Assembly: GCA_036556905.1 (NCBI GenBank)
Contig: DATBIM010000103.1
Span: 1-64,000, forward strand
DNA from: 40CM-4-69-5 sp036556905
GTDB lineage: Bacteria; Methylomirabilota; Methylomirabilia; Rokubacteriales; CSP1-6
Direction of reading: 5' to 3'
DNA: 64,000 nucleotides
Shown in pieces: positions 42,558 through 51,886 of this stretch (positions within the stretch are counted from its first letter, which is position 1; every line of letters starts with the position of its first letter). Under the pieces are notes generated by a model. It made no database searches. It worked only from the letters and a program-made list of their open reading frames with translations, and was not told where the DNA came from. Both the position numbers and the translations under genes were made by a program.

Positions 42558-43016
42558 TCAGCGGATGAACGCGGCGGCCCGGCGGGTCCGGGCGTCCCGG
42601 ATGCGGATCCGGTGGTTGGGCAGCAGGGTCGCCGGCAGGCGGCGCACGGGGAAATAGCGGAGCGCCAGCGTCTCCTCCGACGTGCTCAGCGCGCCCCCCC
42701 GCGCCGAGCACTCGAAGCACACGGTGATGTAGTGCCAGACGGCGCCGTCGGGATAGCGGACGACCTGGAGCGCGGCATCGGAATAGACGCCGACCACCCG
42801 CTTCACCGTCACCTCGAGCCCCGTCTCTTCACGCACCTCGCGGCGCACCGCGTCGGTCACCGACTCGCCGATCTCCACGGAGCCGCCGGGCAGCCCCCAC
42901 TGGCCGCCATCCGAGCGCTGCTGCAAGAGGAGGTGGCCACGTCGGTCGAAGATCACCGCGGATACGCTTGCCCGGATGCCCCTGGCCCTGGTGGCATCGG
43001 GCTCGAGCGTGATCAC
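42558..43016 (-). CDS. Nudix hydrolase
   Basis: A 152-aa hydrolase with an intact Nudix box (GGSVEIGESVTDAVRREVREETGLEV, here spanning ~40-65; key Glu residues in REVREETG). It cleaves a nucleoside diphosphate linked to another group; the substrate is unknown. GTG 43016 after GGGTAGGG is preferred; a TTG at 43052 would give 12 more residues. It lies 17 bases upstream of the epimerase and is probably co-transcribed. Confidence 0.85.
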   Translation of the reverse strand: MITLEPDATRARGIRASVSAVIFDRRGHLLLQQRSDGGQWGLPGGSVEIGESVTDAVRREVREETGLEVTVKRVVGVYSDAALQVVRYPDGAVWHYITVCFECSARGGALSTSEETLALRYFPVRRLPATLLPNHRIRIRDARTRRAAAFIR

Positions 43017-43057
43017 GGGGGCCACCCTACCCGAGCCACCGAACGCGCGCAAGCACG

Positions 43058-44170
43058 CTACCCCTCGCTGAACAGGCGTCGAAATTGCTCCCAGGCCATC
43101 GGCGCCGTCGCCGCCACCGCCGCGTTCTCCTCGACGTGCGCGACCGACTTCATGCCGACCAGCGCGGTCCCGATGCCCGGGGTGGAGCGGACGAACTGCA
43201 GGGCCCGCTGGGCGTCGGTGGTGAGCCCGGGCAGGTACTCGGCCACGACCGGCGGCAGGTTCCGCGTCAGCTGGCCCTGGTAGACGGAGGCCGAGGCCAT
43301 CACGTAGATCCCCAGGCGGCGGGCGGCCTCCAGCACCGTGACCGTGTCCGGGCCCACACGCTGGTTGGCGCGGGTGAAGGCCTCGGGCATGGCCAGGTTG
43401 TAGGGGAGCTGGATCATGCGGAAATGGTGGTCGGGGCCGGCAATGTCACGGGCGGCCGCGACAAGCTCCTCCAGGGAGAGATAGTCGGGGTCGTTGGGCG
43501 TCTGGCGATACCCGTTCCAGGTAGCGGTGCCGTATGTCGTGATCTGGCCCTGGCGCACCGCCTGCTCCAGCGCCAGGAACGCGTCGCGGATGCGGTCGAG
43601 GAAGCGTGGCCGGTCGAGCTCGGTGAGCTGGGTCTCCGGGTTGTGCAGGTAGTAGACGTCGATCGTGTCCACGTTCAGGTTACGCCGGCTGCGCGCGATC
43701 TGGTCGTGCAGGTACCGCGGGCTCATGCAGTGCGCGCCGCCGGCGACCTCGTCAGGCTTGATGATCCCGGTCTTGAGGTAGGTGTCGGTGACGTAGGTGC
43801 GGGGATCGACGGCCGCCTCGGCGTCGAGCGGGATGTAGCCACCCTTGCTGGCCACCACGATCTCGTCACGACGGAGCACGCCCCGATCGATGTGCTCGGT
43901 CAGCGCGGCCCCGACCGCTCGCTCGCTCCGCTGGTGGCGATAGTTGATGGCCGTGTCGATCACGTTCAGGCCGCGCTCCAGCGCGCGGCCCATCGCCCGG
44001 CGGTACTGGGCGTCGGTGGCGACGTCCTCCGCGCCCAGATAGGTGCCCAGGCCCAGGCTCGACACCCGTCCCAGCGGGGCCCAGACCCGATAGTGCTCGG
44101 CGACAACGCCAGGCGCGAAGCGTCCGGCGTAGCGGCTCGTTCCCTCCTCGGTCGCTCGTCCCGTCAGCAT
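43058..44170 (-). CDS. Aldo/keto reductase
   Basis: A 370-aa (alpha/beta)8-barrel NAD(P)H oxidoreductase. The catalytic tetrad is in VIDTAINYRHQRSE (Asp, Tyr), VVASKGGY (Lys) and VYYLHNPET (His). C-terminal NADP-binding features are present (STPGIGTALVGMKSVAHVEEN). The internal insertion around residues 125-155 (KTGIIKPDEVAGGAHC) is longer than in many AKRs. ATG 44170 is clear. The substrate is unknown. Confidence 0.88.
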   Translation of the reverse strand: MLTGRATEEGTSRYAGRFAPGVVAEHYRVWAPLGRVSSLGLGTYLGAEDVATDAQYRRAMGRALERGLNVIDTAINYRHQRSERAVGAALTEHIDRGVLRRDEIVVASKGGYIPLDAEAAVDPRTYVTDTYLKTGIIKPDEVAGGAHCMSPRYLHDQIARSRRNLNVDTIDVYYLHNPETQLTELDRPRFLDRIRDAFLALEQAVRQGQITTYGTATWNGYRQTPNDPDYLSLEELVAAARDIAGPDHHFRMIQLPYNLAMPEAFTRANQRVGPDTVTVLEAARRLGIYVMASASVYQGQLTRNLPPVVAEYLPGLTTDAQRALQFVRSTPGIGTALVGMKSVAHVEENAAVAATAPMAWEQFRRLFSEG

Positions 44171-44177
44171 GGCCCCA

Positions 44178-45752
44178 TTATGCCTCGCGGTAGAAAAGCA
44201 GCAGCAGCGCGACGGCGAGGAGGCCGGCGCGCCAGAGCCAGCCCGGAGCCTCCCCTGCCTCGGGCAGCCGCAGCTCGAGCCAGCGGGCCCAGCCCGCCAG
44301 CGTGCCGAGGATGCCCAGGGGCGCGTGCGTCACCTCGGTGAGGAACTCGGCCTTGAGCCCGAGCATCGCGTGCGAGTGGGTCAGCAGCATGGCCCCGCCC
44401 AGCGCACAGAGGAGGGGGAAGACGTAGCCCCACGGCTGCCGGGGCAGGCGCGCCGTCCGGACCATCCACTCGAAGACGCTGAAGGCGACGATGAGCACGA
44501 CGAAGGCCCGGTGCTGGAGTACGTCGGGAAGCAGCATGCTCTCCCAGAAGCCCGCCGGCCCCAGCGGCCAGGCCCGGGGGTCGCTGCGGAAGAACAGGAA
44601 CGCGGCCATGCCGAGAAAGGCCAGCGGCCAGTGGCGCGCCGCGCGGACCCCGAGCCGCTCCAGCACAGCGAGCAGGCCCATGGTCAGCACTACCAGGCCG
44701 GCCCAATGATGGTTGTACTCCGACCAGGCCCGCTCCACCGCGGTGCGCTGGCCGGGCGGCGCCATGAGCGGGTCGGCGGCGCGGAGCAGCTCGTCGATGG
44801 GCGGGCTGACGAGCCGCGGGGGGGCCGGCCGGAACCGCTCGGCGACCTCGCCGGCAGTGGCCCGCTCCTCCCGCACGTCGGCCGCGGGTGGGAGCGCGGT
44901 GAGCGAGGCCGCCGCGAAGAGCACGGTGATGGCAATGCCCAGCTCGGCCTCGGCCGTGCGGGCCACGCGCGGGTCCGCGGTGCCGGTGGCGCGCCGCACC
45001 AGGCGGAAGTTGACGTAGGCCAGCGGCAGGACGGCCAGCAGGAGCGCGGCCTTGGTCAGGATCATGACGCCGTAGGCCGTGCCCACCAGGGCGCCCGGCT
45101 CGCCCACGTAGAGGACAGTGAGCAGGACGCCGGTGACGACCAGCGTGCTCACCGCGGCCAGGGCCAGCGCGGAGAACCGCCGTGCCACCTCGTGATCCCG
45201 CGGCGCTGGTTCGTCGCGCGGGGCCCAGGCATGCCGAACGAGGTGACCCAGACCACCGACCCAGGCCGCGACGGCAAGCAGATGCACCGCGTCCAGCGCG
45301 AACAGCACGCCACGGCCCTCCAAGCGGGCGGCGGCGTGGCTCAGTGCCGCGCCGGTGGCTCCCAGTCCCACCGCGAGCCCGCCCAGCGCCGCCCACGCCG
45401 CCAGGCTTCCCGGACGCGTGGCCAGGTATGCGGCGACGACCCCGAGCCCCAGGGCCAGACCGATCCGGCCCAGGGCCGCCCCGGCGAAGCCCGAGCCGAG
45501 GAACGAGGCGAGCGGCACGGCGTCCAGACGCGCGGTGAGCGCGGCCAGCGTGACCCCGAGCACCGCGGCCTGGGCGGCGGCCGCGAGCAACGCGGCGATG
45601 GCCACCAATCGCAAGGCCCGCGAGGTCTGCCCGGCGGGCTTGGCATGTGGCTCCACGCGCAGGACGAGACCGACCCAGGCCACGCCGCCCACGGCCAGAC
45701 AGGTGCACGTGAGCAGGAGACCACGCAGAACGACGTCGGCGAGACCGGCCAC
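44178..45752 (-). CDS. copD: CopD-domain copper transport membrane protein
   Basis: A 524-aa polytopic inner-membrane protein with ~12-14 helices. Residues ~130-290 carry the CopD core (DAVHLLAVAAWVGGLGHLVRH, ...RFSALALAAVSTLVVTGV). The C-terminal third is an extra membrane module with several His residues (YNHHWAG, VLQHRAFVV, LLTHSHAMLG, THAPLG). CopD moves copper across the inner membrane with the periplasmic CopC encoded just upstream (9-base gap). ATG 45752. Confidence 0.85.
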   Translation of the reverse strand: MAGLADVVLRGLLLTCTCLAVGGVAWVGLVLRVEPHAKPAGQTSRALRLVAIAALLAAAAQAAVLGVTLAALTARLDAVPLASFLGSGFAGAALGRIGLALGLGVVAAYLATRPGSLAAWAALGGLAVGLGATGAALSHAAARLEGRGVLFALDAVHLLAVAAWVGGLGHLVRHAWAPRDEPAPRDHEVARRFSALALAAVSTLVVTGVLLTVLYVGEPGALVGTAYGVMILTKAALLLAVLPLAYVNFRLVRRATGTADPRVARTAEAELGIAITVLFAAASLTALPPAADVREERATAGEVAERFRPAPPRLVSPPIDELLRAADPLMAPPGQRTAVERAWSEYNHHWAGLVVLTMGLLAVLERLGVRAARHWPLAFLGMAAFLFFRSDPRAWPLGPAGFWESMLLPDVLQHRAFVVLIVAFSVFEWMVRTARLPRQPWGYVFPLLCALGGAMLLTHSHAMLGLKAEFLTEVTHAPLGILGTLAGWARWLELRLPEAGEAPGWLWRAGLLAVALLLLFYREA

Positions 45753-45761
45753 GGCCCGGCC

Positions 45762-46118
45762 TCAGGGCCCGACGCGAAATGCGAACGTCCCGCTGACCAC
45801 GTGGCCGTCCGCCGACATCACGACCCACGCCACCTGCCAGGGGCCCGGGCTCAGCGCGGGCGCCCGGGCTTCAAGTCGGTCAGCCGGCCCGTCGGCGCTG
45901 ATCGCCAGCGGCCGCGCCCGCCCCTGGCTGTCGATCAGCCGGAGGCGACAGAGCCGCTTCTCCACCCGATTGTTGAAGACGAGCGTGATCACAGCCGGGG
46001 AGCCCTTCGTCACCGCGCCGGCCGCGGGCGACGACTCGAGCAGGAGCGAATGGGCGGCGGCGGGGCCGGGCAGAGCCAGCAGCAGCGCGCCGGCGAGCAG
46101 CGCGAGGGCTGGCGTCAC
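45762..46118 (-). CDS. copC: CopC-domain periplasmic copper-binding protein
   Basis: A 118-aa secreted protein with an N-terminal signal peptide (hydrophobic to about LPGPAAA) and cleavage just before His. The mature N-terminal His (AHSLLLESSPAAGA) and a second His (SADGHVVSGTF) form the Cu(II) site of the CopC family. GTG 46118 overlaps the preceding acetyltransferase stop (GTGA). It delivers copper to CopD encoded next. Confidence 0.88.
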   Translation of the reverse strand: MTPALALLAGALLLALPGPAAAHSLLLESSPAAGAVTKGSPAVITLVFNNRVEKRLCRLRLIDSQGRARPLAISADGPADRLEARAPALSPGPWQVAWVVMSADGHVVSGTFAFRVGP

Positions 46119-47146
46119 CGCCAGTCGTCGAGCACCAGGTGGGTGGGGTCCTCGTAGTCTTCCTGCCGACCGCGCTGCATGCGGACCATGGTGAAGTCGA
46201 CCTGGTACCCGGCGCGGAGCAGGGTGCTGTAGGCGGTGCTGTAGCGTGTGTAGACGGGCAGGATGACGCGCTGCAGCCCCAGCTCCTGCCCATGCTCCTC
46301 GAGGGCGGCCAGAAACTGCTCGAGGAACTCCACTCGCTTCTGCTGAGGATCGATGGCCAGGTACTTGACGTAGAGGGAGCCCATGGGGGCCTCGCTCACG
46401 CCGGGCGTGTGGCAGATCGCGAATCCCAGCAGCTCCCGCCCACGCTCGAGCAGCAGCGTGTCTCCCAGGGCCAGACCGTCGACGATCTCGATTTCCTTGG
46501 CCACGTCCAGGCCCCGGCAGATGGCGTTGGTGATGCGGTGGAGCCGAGGCAGCATCCCCTTCTTCTTGGCCTCCTCCAGCGTGGAGAATCGCCGCACGGA
46601 CAGGGGCGACTTGACGGCCCGGAACAGGGGGGGCCGGCCATTGTGCCGGTCCAGGGCCCGACTCATGACCGCCGCCAGGGCCTTGGGCCGAAAGCCCAGC
46701 TTGTGATAGAGGCCCAGGTGTTTGGGGCTCGTGGGGTAGGTCACACACCCCTGCAACGCCGTCTTGTTCTCCTCGAAGAAGGTGAGCACGGCCTGGATGA
46801 GCTGCTGGCCGATCTTCTGGTTCTGGTAGTTGGTGAGGACGGCCACCGGGCCGAGAATCCCGACGCTGCCCCAGGTCACTCCCAGCGCGGCGCCGACGAG
46901 CTTGGTGCGGTCCTCCTCCGCCACGAAGCAGCCCCAGGGCTCCATGAGCCAGCGGTGATGAACGTACTGGGCGCCGCTGAACGGCTGGCGCGGGCGAGTG
47001 CCCAGCTGGCGCTCCAGAAAATCACCGAACGTCTGATCGATGACGTCGCGCACGCGCGAGAGATCGCCCTTGCGCACACGACGGATGTGGACTTTGGTGA
47101 ATCGTCCCTGGGAATCGGCGCCGAGGCGATCGACCGTCGCCCTCAC
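46115..47146 (-). CDS. GNAT-family acetyltransferase, two lobes
   Basis: A 343-aa cytoplasmic protein. Residues ~20-170 form a GNAT domain with the acetyl-CoA-binding segment GPVAVLTNYQNQKIGQQLIQAVL and a following VTYPTSPKHLGLYHKLGF. The second half is a degenerate GNAT-like lobe with SLYVKYLAIDPQQKRVEFLEQFL. The substrate is unknown. GTG 47146 overlaps the upstream dehydrogenase stop, and its stop overlaps copC. Confidence 0.75.
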   Translation of the reverse strand: MRATVDRLGADSQGRFTKVHIRRVRKGDLSRVRDVIDQTFGDFLERQLGTRPRQPFSGAQYVHHRWLMEPWGCFVAEEDRTKLVGAALGVTWGSVGILGPVAVLTNYQNQKIGQQLIQAVLTFFEENKTALQGCVTYPTSPKHLGLYHKLGFRPKALAAVMSRALDRHNGRPPLFRAVKSPLSVRRFSTLEEAKKKGMLPRLHRITNAICRGLDVAKEIEIVDGLALGDTLLLERGRELLGFAICHTPGVSEAPMGSLYVKYLAIDPQQKRVEFLEQFLAALEEHGQELGLQRVILPVYTRYSTAYSTLLRAGYQVDFTMVRMQRGRQEDYEDPTHLVLDDWR

Positions 47147-48027
47147 GCGGAGGCACCCGCCAGGTCTTCTAGCAGGGTGATCACCGCGGAATGGTCGAGC
47201 TGGCCGCGCCCCTTCACTCGCAGGGCGTTGAAGAGCTCCTGCACGACGGCAGTGGCCGGCAGGGGTACGCCCAGGGCGCGCGCCGACTCCATGATGAGCC
47301 CGAGATCCTTGTAGTGCAGGTCGATCTTGAACCCGGGCTTGTAGCTGTTGGTGACGTAGTTGGGCGTCTTCTGATCCAGGCAGCGCGAGCCGGCCAGGCC
47401 TCCAGCCAGCGCCTTCAGCGTCAGCTCCCGGTCGAGCCCGGCCTTCTTGGCCAGCGTGAGCGCCTCGCCCAGCGCGGTCAGGTTGACCGCGACGATCACC
47501 TGGTTGGCGAGCTTGGTGAAGCCGCCGAAGCCCAGCGGACCGAGATAGGTGATGGTCTTGCCCATCGCCTGAAAGATGGCCAGCGCCTCGTCGAACACGG
47601 TACGGTCGCCGCCAACCATGATGGAGAGCGCGCCCTCGATGGCCCCCTTCTCGCCGCCGGACACCGGGGCATCCAGCATGCGGACGCCCTTGGCCTCGAG
47701 CGCCTTGCCGACGCGCTGGGAAACGATCGGCGAGATCGTGGACATGTCGATGAAGACCAGACCTCGGCGGGCGCCCTCGACGATGCCGTCCTTGCCCAGC
47801 GCGACCAGCTCGACGTCCGGGGAGTTCGGCAGCATCGTGATGAGGACATCGACGCGTCCCGCGACTTCGCGCGGCGAGTCAGCCGCTTTGGCGCCGGCAG
47901 CCACCAAGTCATCTACCGATGCGCGACTCCGATTGTGGACAAGCAGTGGGTAACCAGCCTTGAGAAGATTTCGCGCCATAGGACGACCCATGATCCCAAG
48001 ACCAATGAATCCAATAGCTTGCGGCAT
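47143..48027 (-). CDS. beta-Hydroxyacid dehydrogenase (3-hydroxyisobutyrate/tartronate semialdehyde reductase-like)
   Basis: A 294-aa NAD(P)-dependent dehydrogenase: GFIGLGIMGRPMARNL at the N-terminus, substrate loop DAPVSGGEKGAIEGALSIMVGG and catalytic Lys in GGFTKLANQVIVAVN. It reduces a beta-hydroxyacid semialdehyde or oxidises the hydroxyacid. A paralogue lies at 52235-53137 on the other side of the aldehyde oxidoreductase operon. Its first ~50 codons (47880-48027) are clearly less GC-rich than the remainder, suggesting a recombined 5' end. ATG 48027. Confidence 0.87.
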   Translation of the reverse strand: MPQAIGFIGLGIMGRPMARNLLKAGYPLLVHNRSRASVDDLVAAGAKAADSPREVAGRVDVLITMLPNSPDVELVALGKDGIVEGARRGLVFIDMSTISPIVSQRVGKALEAKGVRMLDAPVSGGEKGAIEGALSIMVGGDRTVFDEALAIFQAMGKTITYLGPLGFGGFTKLANQVIVAVNLTALGEALTLAKKAGLDRELTLKALAGGLAGSRCLDQKTPNYVTNSYKPGFKIDLHYKDLGLIMESARALGVPLPATAVVQELFNALRVKGRGQLDHSAVITLLEDLAGASA

Positions 48028-48115
48028 GCGACCCCCAGGGGGCCAGGTTGGTGGAACGTCGCCGTTAGTACCATATGGGGATGTGGTGAATCAAGGCCAA
48101 TTGCTGACCGCACAA

Positions 48116-48141
48116 TAAAACTATTTCCAATAGGGAAATGG
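48116..48141 (-). terminator. Rho-independent terminator of the aldehyde oxidoreductase operon
   Basis: On the - strand an 8-bp stem (CCATTTCC / GGAAATAG, one G-U pair, 5-base loop, 48141-48121) is followed at once by TTTTATTG. It lies 16 bases past the stop at 48157. The surrounding ~100 bases are unusually AT-rich for this window. Confidence 0.7.
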
Positions 48142-48156
48142 CCTTCGGGCTGGCGG

Positions 48157-50094
48157 TCAGCTCTTCTTCGTCCCCCACAGGTCCCGGGCCAGCCAATCCA
48201 GCCCCAGGCCCTTCAGCGTCTGGGGCAGCGGCTTGCCGGTCTTGCGGTCATAGCCGACCTTGCCGTACCACGTCTCGACCATCTTCTCCCACTGCTCGCC
48301 GACGGCCTGGCCCTTGGCCGGGCCGTCGTGGGGAGTCGAGCCGTAGCGCACGGACGGACGCTCCTTGTCGACGCCGATTCCGCAACGCAGGCGAATGGCC
48401 CGGAAGAGCGCCGCCGTGCGGCGGCCGAAGCGCATGGCCTCGTCGAGCGTGTACGGCCAGCCGGTCGCCGCCCCCAGCGCCCGCGCGAGGTTCTCGATCC
48501 GGGTGCGGCCCGTGAAGATGCAGATCCCCAGGGAGTCCTCGAAGTGGCGGCGACCCCGGATGCCAGCCACCTGGGTGGCGACCTCCTCGCCGTTGAAGGG
48601 ATTGATGCGGGTGGGAAGCCCCAGCTCGGCCACGTGCACCGGCACGCCGGACTCGAGCGTACCCGTGGAGCCGGTGCAGGTGTCGAGCATCTCGTCCCAG
48701 CGGCCACGATGGTCGTGCCCGCGCGGCGAGGCGCCCTGGGCCGTGTAGATCGCCGCGTCACGGGCCGCGCCACCCAGGCGCTCGGAGGCCACCTTGACGC
48801 CTTCGGCCAGCACGTCGCCGAAGCCCTCGCGCTTGACGAGCATCTGCAGCAGCCGGTTGGCCCCTTTGATGTCGCCCCACTTCAGCTCGAAGCCGAGCTG
48901 CTGCCTGGTGATGAGCCCGCGCTCCTGGCACTCCATCACCCAGCCACACAGCCACCCGAACTCGTTCACATCCACACAGGCCCGGTCGAGCTGGGTGTTG
49001 AGCCAGGACACGCCCTGCTGGTCGGTCGCTCCGATGGTCCAGCCCGCCCCCGACCAACCCTCGTACTCGGGCTCGTCCACGATGGCACCCTTGAAGTCGC
49101 CACTGCGGATCACCTGCATGTGGCAGTGGTGCATGCCGCAGGCGTTGCACTGGTGGCCTCGGTGATCGAAGCCCTCGCGCAGCTTGGGCGCCTCCCAGCG
49201 GGTGAGGTCGTCGTAGGGCACATTCGTGGTGTAGTTCTTGATGGGCAGGACGCCGAGCTTGCCCAGGTTCACCACACCGGGCAGCGTCCCGTACTCGTAC
49301 AACGACTTGGCCGAGGGATCGGTCTTGAGATCGTGAGCGATGTCGTCGGCGGCCTGGATCACGCCCCGATAGTCGGCGGCCCGCAGCGCCCGCGTGCCCT
49401 TCGCGATGGCCACGGCCTTGAGGCGCTTGGCGCCCATCACGGCGCCGCAGCCGTTCTTGGAGGCCACGTGGCCGTAGTCGCCGTGGATGGCGGCGAAACG
49501 CACCCGATTCTCCCCGGCCACGCCCGCTGTGTAGACGGACAGCTGATGGCCGGTGAGCCCCAGCATCCGCCCCAGGGTGTCCTGAGTCTCCCAGGTGTCC
49601 AACCCCAGCAACGGCCGGGCATCCCGCAGCTCGACGACGTCGTCATTGATGTAGAGATAGACCCAGTCTTTCGACTGACCCTGGATCACGATCGCGTCGT
49701 AGCCGCAGTACTTGAGGTTGGTGCCGAAAAACCCGTTGGCCTGGGTAGAGGTAGGCCCGTTGGTCATGGCCCCGATGGTGACGACGGTCAGCGCGCCGGT
49801 GCCCCACACCGGAAGTCCGGCCAGGGGACCGGTGGCCAGCACCAGGCGATTGTCCGGATGATCCCAGGAGACGTTGCCCTTGCCGCCGCGGGTCGCCGTC
49901 TCCCGATAGAGGATGAGCGCACCGAGACCGGCGCCCCCGAGCCAGGTCCGCATGTCCTGGGGGCTCCAGGGCTCCGCCACACACTTTTTCCTGGTGAGGT
50001 CCACGCGCAGGAGCTGCCCGGTGTAGGCGCCGGGCAGCGGCCTGGCCGCGGACGTGGCCTTGCTACGGGGTGTCGCGCTCGTCGTTGGGCTCAT
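48157..50094 (-). CDS. Tungsten-dependent aldehyde:ferredoxin oxidoreductase family, AorB-like
   Basis: A 645-aa W/Mo-bis-pyranopterin enzyme oxidising aldehydes to acids, or the reverse. The N-terminal AOR domain has LRVDLTRKKCVAEPW, GALTVVTIGAMTNGPTS and YDAIVIQGQS. The [4Fe-4S] site is CNACGMHHC (spacing C-x2-C-x4-C) with a later Cys in LGICIFTGR. ATG 50094 overlaps the upstream stop (ATGA). With the adjacent FAD and FeS subunits it resembles AorABC of Aromatoleum, which uses NAD+ as acceptor. The actual aldehyde is unknown. A clear terminator follows. Confidence 0.88.
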   Translation of the reverse strand: MSPTTSATPRSKATSAARPLPGAYTGQLLRVDLTRKKCVAEPWSPQDMRTWLGGAGLGALILYRETATRGGKGNVSWDHPDNRLVLATGPLAGLPVWGTGALTVVTIGAMTNGPTSTQANGFFGTNLKYCGYDAIVIQGQSKDWVYLYINDDVVELRDARPLLGLDTWETQDTLGRMLGLTGHQLSVYTAGVAGENRVRFAAIHGDYGHVASKNGCGAVMGAKRLKAVAIAKGTRALRAADYRGVIQAADDIAHDLKTDPSAKSLYEYGTLPGVVNLGKLGVLPIKNYTTNVPYDDLTRWEAPKLREGFDHRGHQCNACGMHHCHMQVIRSGDFKGAIVDEPEYEGWSGAGWTIGATDQQGVSWLNTQLDRACVDVNEFGWLCGWVMECQERGLITRQQLGFELKWGDIKGANRLLQMLVKREGFGDVLAEGVKVASERLGGAARDAAIYTAQGASPRGHDHRGRWDEMLDTCTGSTGTLESGVPVHVAELGLPTRINPFNGEEVATQVAGIRGRRHFEDSLGICIFTGRTRIENLARALGAATGWPYTLDEAMRFGRRTAALFRAIRLRCGIGVDKERPSVRYGSTPHDGPAKGQAVGEQWEKMVETWYGKVGYDRKTGKPLPQTLKGLGLDWLARDLWGTKKS

Positions 50095-51416
50095 ACCGCC
50101 ACCGGGGTAGTGCCGGGCGCCTTCGACGGGCGGCCCAGCACGGTTTCGTCGAGCAGCCGTCGCGTCGTCTTGGACGCGATGTAGGCCGACTTGATGTCGA
50201 ACGGGTTCGCACGGAGCATGTCCTTGAAGCGGCCCAGGGGCATCTGGGTCTGGACGAGCCCCTTGAGCATGCCGACGTCGTTCGTCGTCCAGATGTCGCT
50301 GGAGGGTCCCAGGATGATGGCGCCCACCAGCCGGTCGCCCCGCCAGAGCAGCTTGCGGTAGGCCGGCCGGTCCCGTTTCACCGCGGTCATCGCCTCCGCC
50401 CCCGTGTCCTCCCAGGCCCCGAACGAAGCGACGTCGAGACGGCAGACCTCCACGATGTTCATGAGCAGGCTGCCCGCGTAGCGGACATCCTTGCCGGCCA
50501 TGTTTGCGCCGACCACCCGCCCGTGCTCCTGGGCGGTGGGCTCGATGGCGTGCAGGGCGGCGGCCCCAGAGAGCCGGTCCGGCCCCTCGGCCACGTCGCC
50601 GGCGGCGTAGACCCGGGGGACGCTGGAGCGCAGATGGTCGTCCACCACGATCCCCTGCTTGATCCGGATACCGGATGACTTGAGCCATTCCAGGTTCGTC
50701 CGAATCCCCGTGGCCATGATCACGGTGTCGGCCACGACATCGGGGCCCTTGGCAAAGCGCAGGCGCTTGCGGCCCCGGGCCTCCTCGATGCGCGTCAGCG
50801 TGGCGCCGGTGCGAATGGCGACACCGTGATCGCGCAGCCAGGTCTCCACGAGCTCGGCGCCGGTGGGATCGATCATGCGGGGCAGGATCCGCGGGGCGAT
50901 CTCCACGATCGTCAGCTTCGCGCCCAGCGCCAGGATGGAGTTGAGAATGGTGAAGGCGATGAACCCCGCCCCCACCATGACCACGTGGCCACCCGGCCGA
51001 ATGTCGGCGATGAGGGCTCGGCACTGGTCCATCGTCCAGAAGGAGTGGACACCGGCCAGGTCGGCGCCCGGCACCGGCGCCTTTACCGGGGAGGAGCCGG
51101 TGGCGATGAGGCAGTCGTCGTACTCCACGGTCGTGCCATCGTCGAGGGTGCACACGCTGGCCGCGGTGTCGAGCTTCACGGCGCGCCGGCCCAGGTGAGC
51201 CTTGGCGCCCCATTGAGCCAGCACGGCCGCCGTGGCCGTGAACACGTGCGACTCGGCGATCGAGCGATCGAGATAGTAGGGCAGCACCATGCGCGAGTAC
51301 GGCTTCTCGGCGCTGACCAGCGTGATCTCGGAGCGCTCGCCTTCCTCCTCGCGAATCGTCCGGATCGCGTTCATGCCCGCGGTACCGCCGCCGATGATGA
51401 GATGACGCGCGGCCAT
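50091..51416 (-). CDS. FAD-dependent NAD(P)H oxidoreductase subunit, AorC-like
   Basis: A 441-aa two-Rossmann flavoprotein: FAD motif HLIIGGGTAGMNAIRTI, second dinucleotide motif MVGAGFIAFTILNSI, and the late FAD segment RVYAAGDVAEG. It resembles pyridine nucleotide-disulfide oxidoreductases without a redox Cys pair. In AorABC this subunit links the FeS chain to NAD+. ATG 51416 shares one base with the ferredoxin stop (TGATG); the stop overlaps the AOR start. The C-terminal ~90 residues are variable. Confidence 0.85.
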   Translation of the reverse strand: MAARHLIIGGGTAGMNAIRTIREEEGERSEITLVSAEKPYSRMVLPYYLDRSIAESHVFTATAAVLAQWGAKAHLGRRAVKLDTAASVCTLDDGTTVEYDDCLIATGSSPVKAPVPGADLAGVHSFWTMDQCRALIADIRPGGHVVMVGAGFIAFTILNSILALGAKLTIVEIAPRILPRMIDPTGAELVETWLRDHGVAIRTGATLTRIEEARGRKRLRFAKGPDVVADTVIMATGIRTNLEWLKSSGIRIKQGIVVDDHLRSSVPRVYAAGDVAEGPDRLSGAAALHAIEPTAQEHGRVVGANMAGKDVRYAGSLLMNIVEVCRLDVASFGAWEDTGAEAMTAVKRDRPAYRKLLWRGDRLVGAIILGPSSDIWTTNDVGMLKGLVQTQMPLGRFKDMLRANPFDIKSAYIASKTTRRLLDETVLGRPSKAPGTTPVAV

Positions 51417-51886
51417 CAGCGCACCTCGGCCAGGATGCGCCCCGTCCGTTCCGCGGCGAAGTCGCCGAGCCAGTCGGCCGTGGCCACCTCCTCGTAGAGG
51501 ATGGCGGCGGTGGGGCAGGCGTGGGCACAGGCCGGATCCCCGTGGCAGAGGTTGCACTTGAAGGCCTTGTGCGTGTCGGGATCGTAGAACATGGTGCCGT
51601 AGGGACAGGCGATCGTGCAGAGCTTGCAGCCCACACAGAGGTCGTCCACGACGTCCTTGGCCCCCGCGGCGTTGATGGTGATGGCGCCCACCGGACAGGC
51701 CGTCATGCACCAGCCCTCCGCGCACTGGGGGCAGGTGTAGGGGGCGTAGGAGGTGTGGCCTTCGAACGGGGACACGCGGATGACCGACTTCGCGGGCTGG
51801 AACGTCCCGGTCTGCATGTACGAGCAAGCCAGCTCGCAACGGAGGCAGCCGGTGCAGCGCTCCGGGACCATCTTGAGGACTTTCAT
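51416..51886 (-). CDS. Four-cluster 4Fe-4S ferredoxin subunit, AorA-like
   Basis: A 156-aa polyferredoxin with four cysteine groups (CTGCLRCELAC, CPQCAEGWCMTACPVGA, CVGCKLCTIACPYG, CNLCHGDPACAHACPTAA), like DmsB/HycB-type electron carriers. It would connect the W-enzyme to the FAD subunit. ATG 51886 overlaps the stop of the GYD gene (ATGA) and its TGA overlaps the next start, so the stoichiometry may be set by coupling. Confidence 0.9.
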   Translation of the reverse strand: MKVLKMVPERCTGCLRCELACSYMQTGTFQPAKSVIRVSPFEGHTSYAPYTCPQCAEGWCMTACPVGAITINAAGAKDVVDDLCVGCKLCTIACPYGTMFYDPDTHKAFKCNLCHGDPACAHACPTAAILYEEVATADWLGDFAAERTGRILAEVR

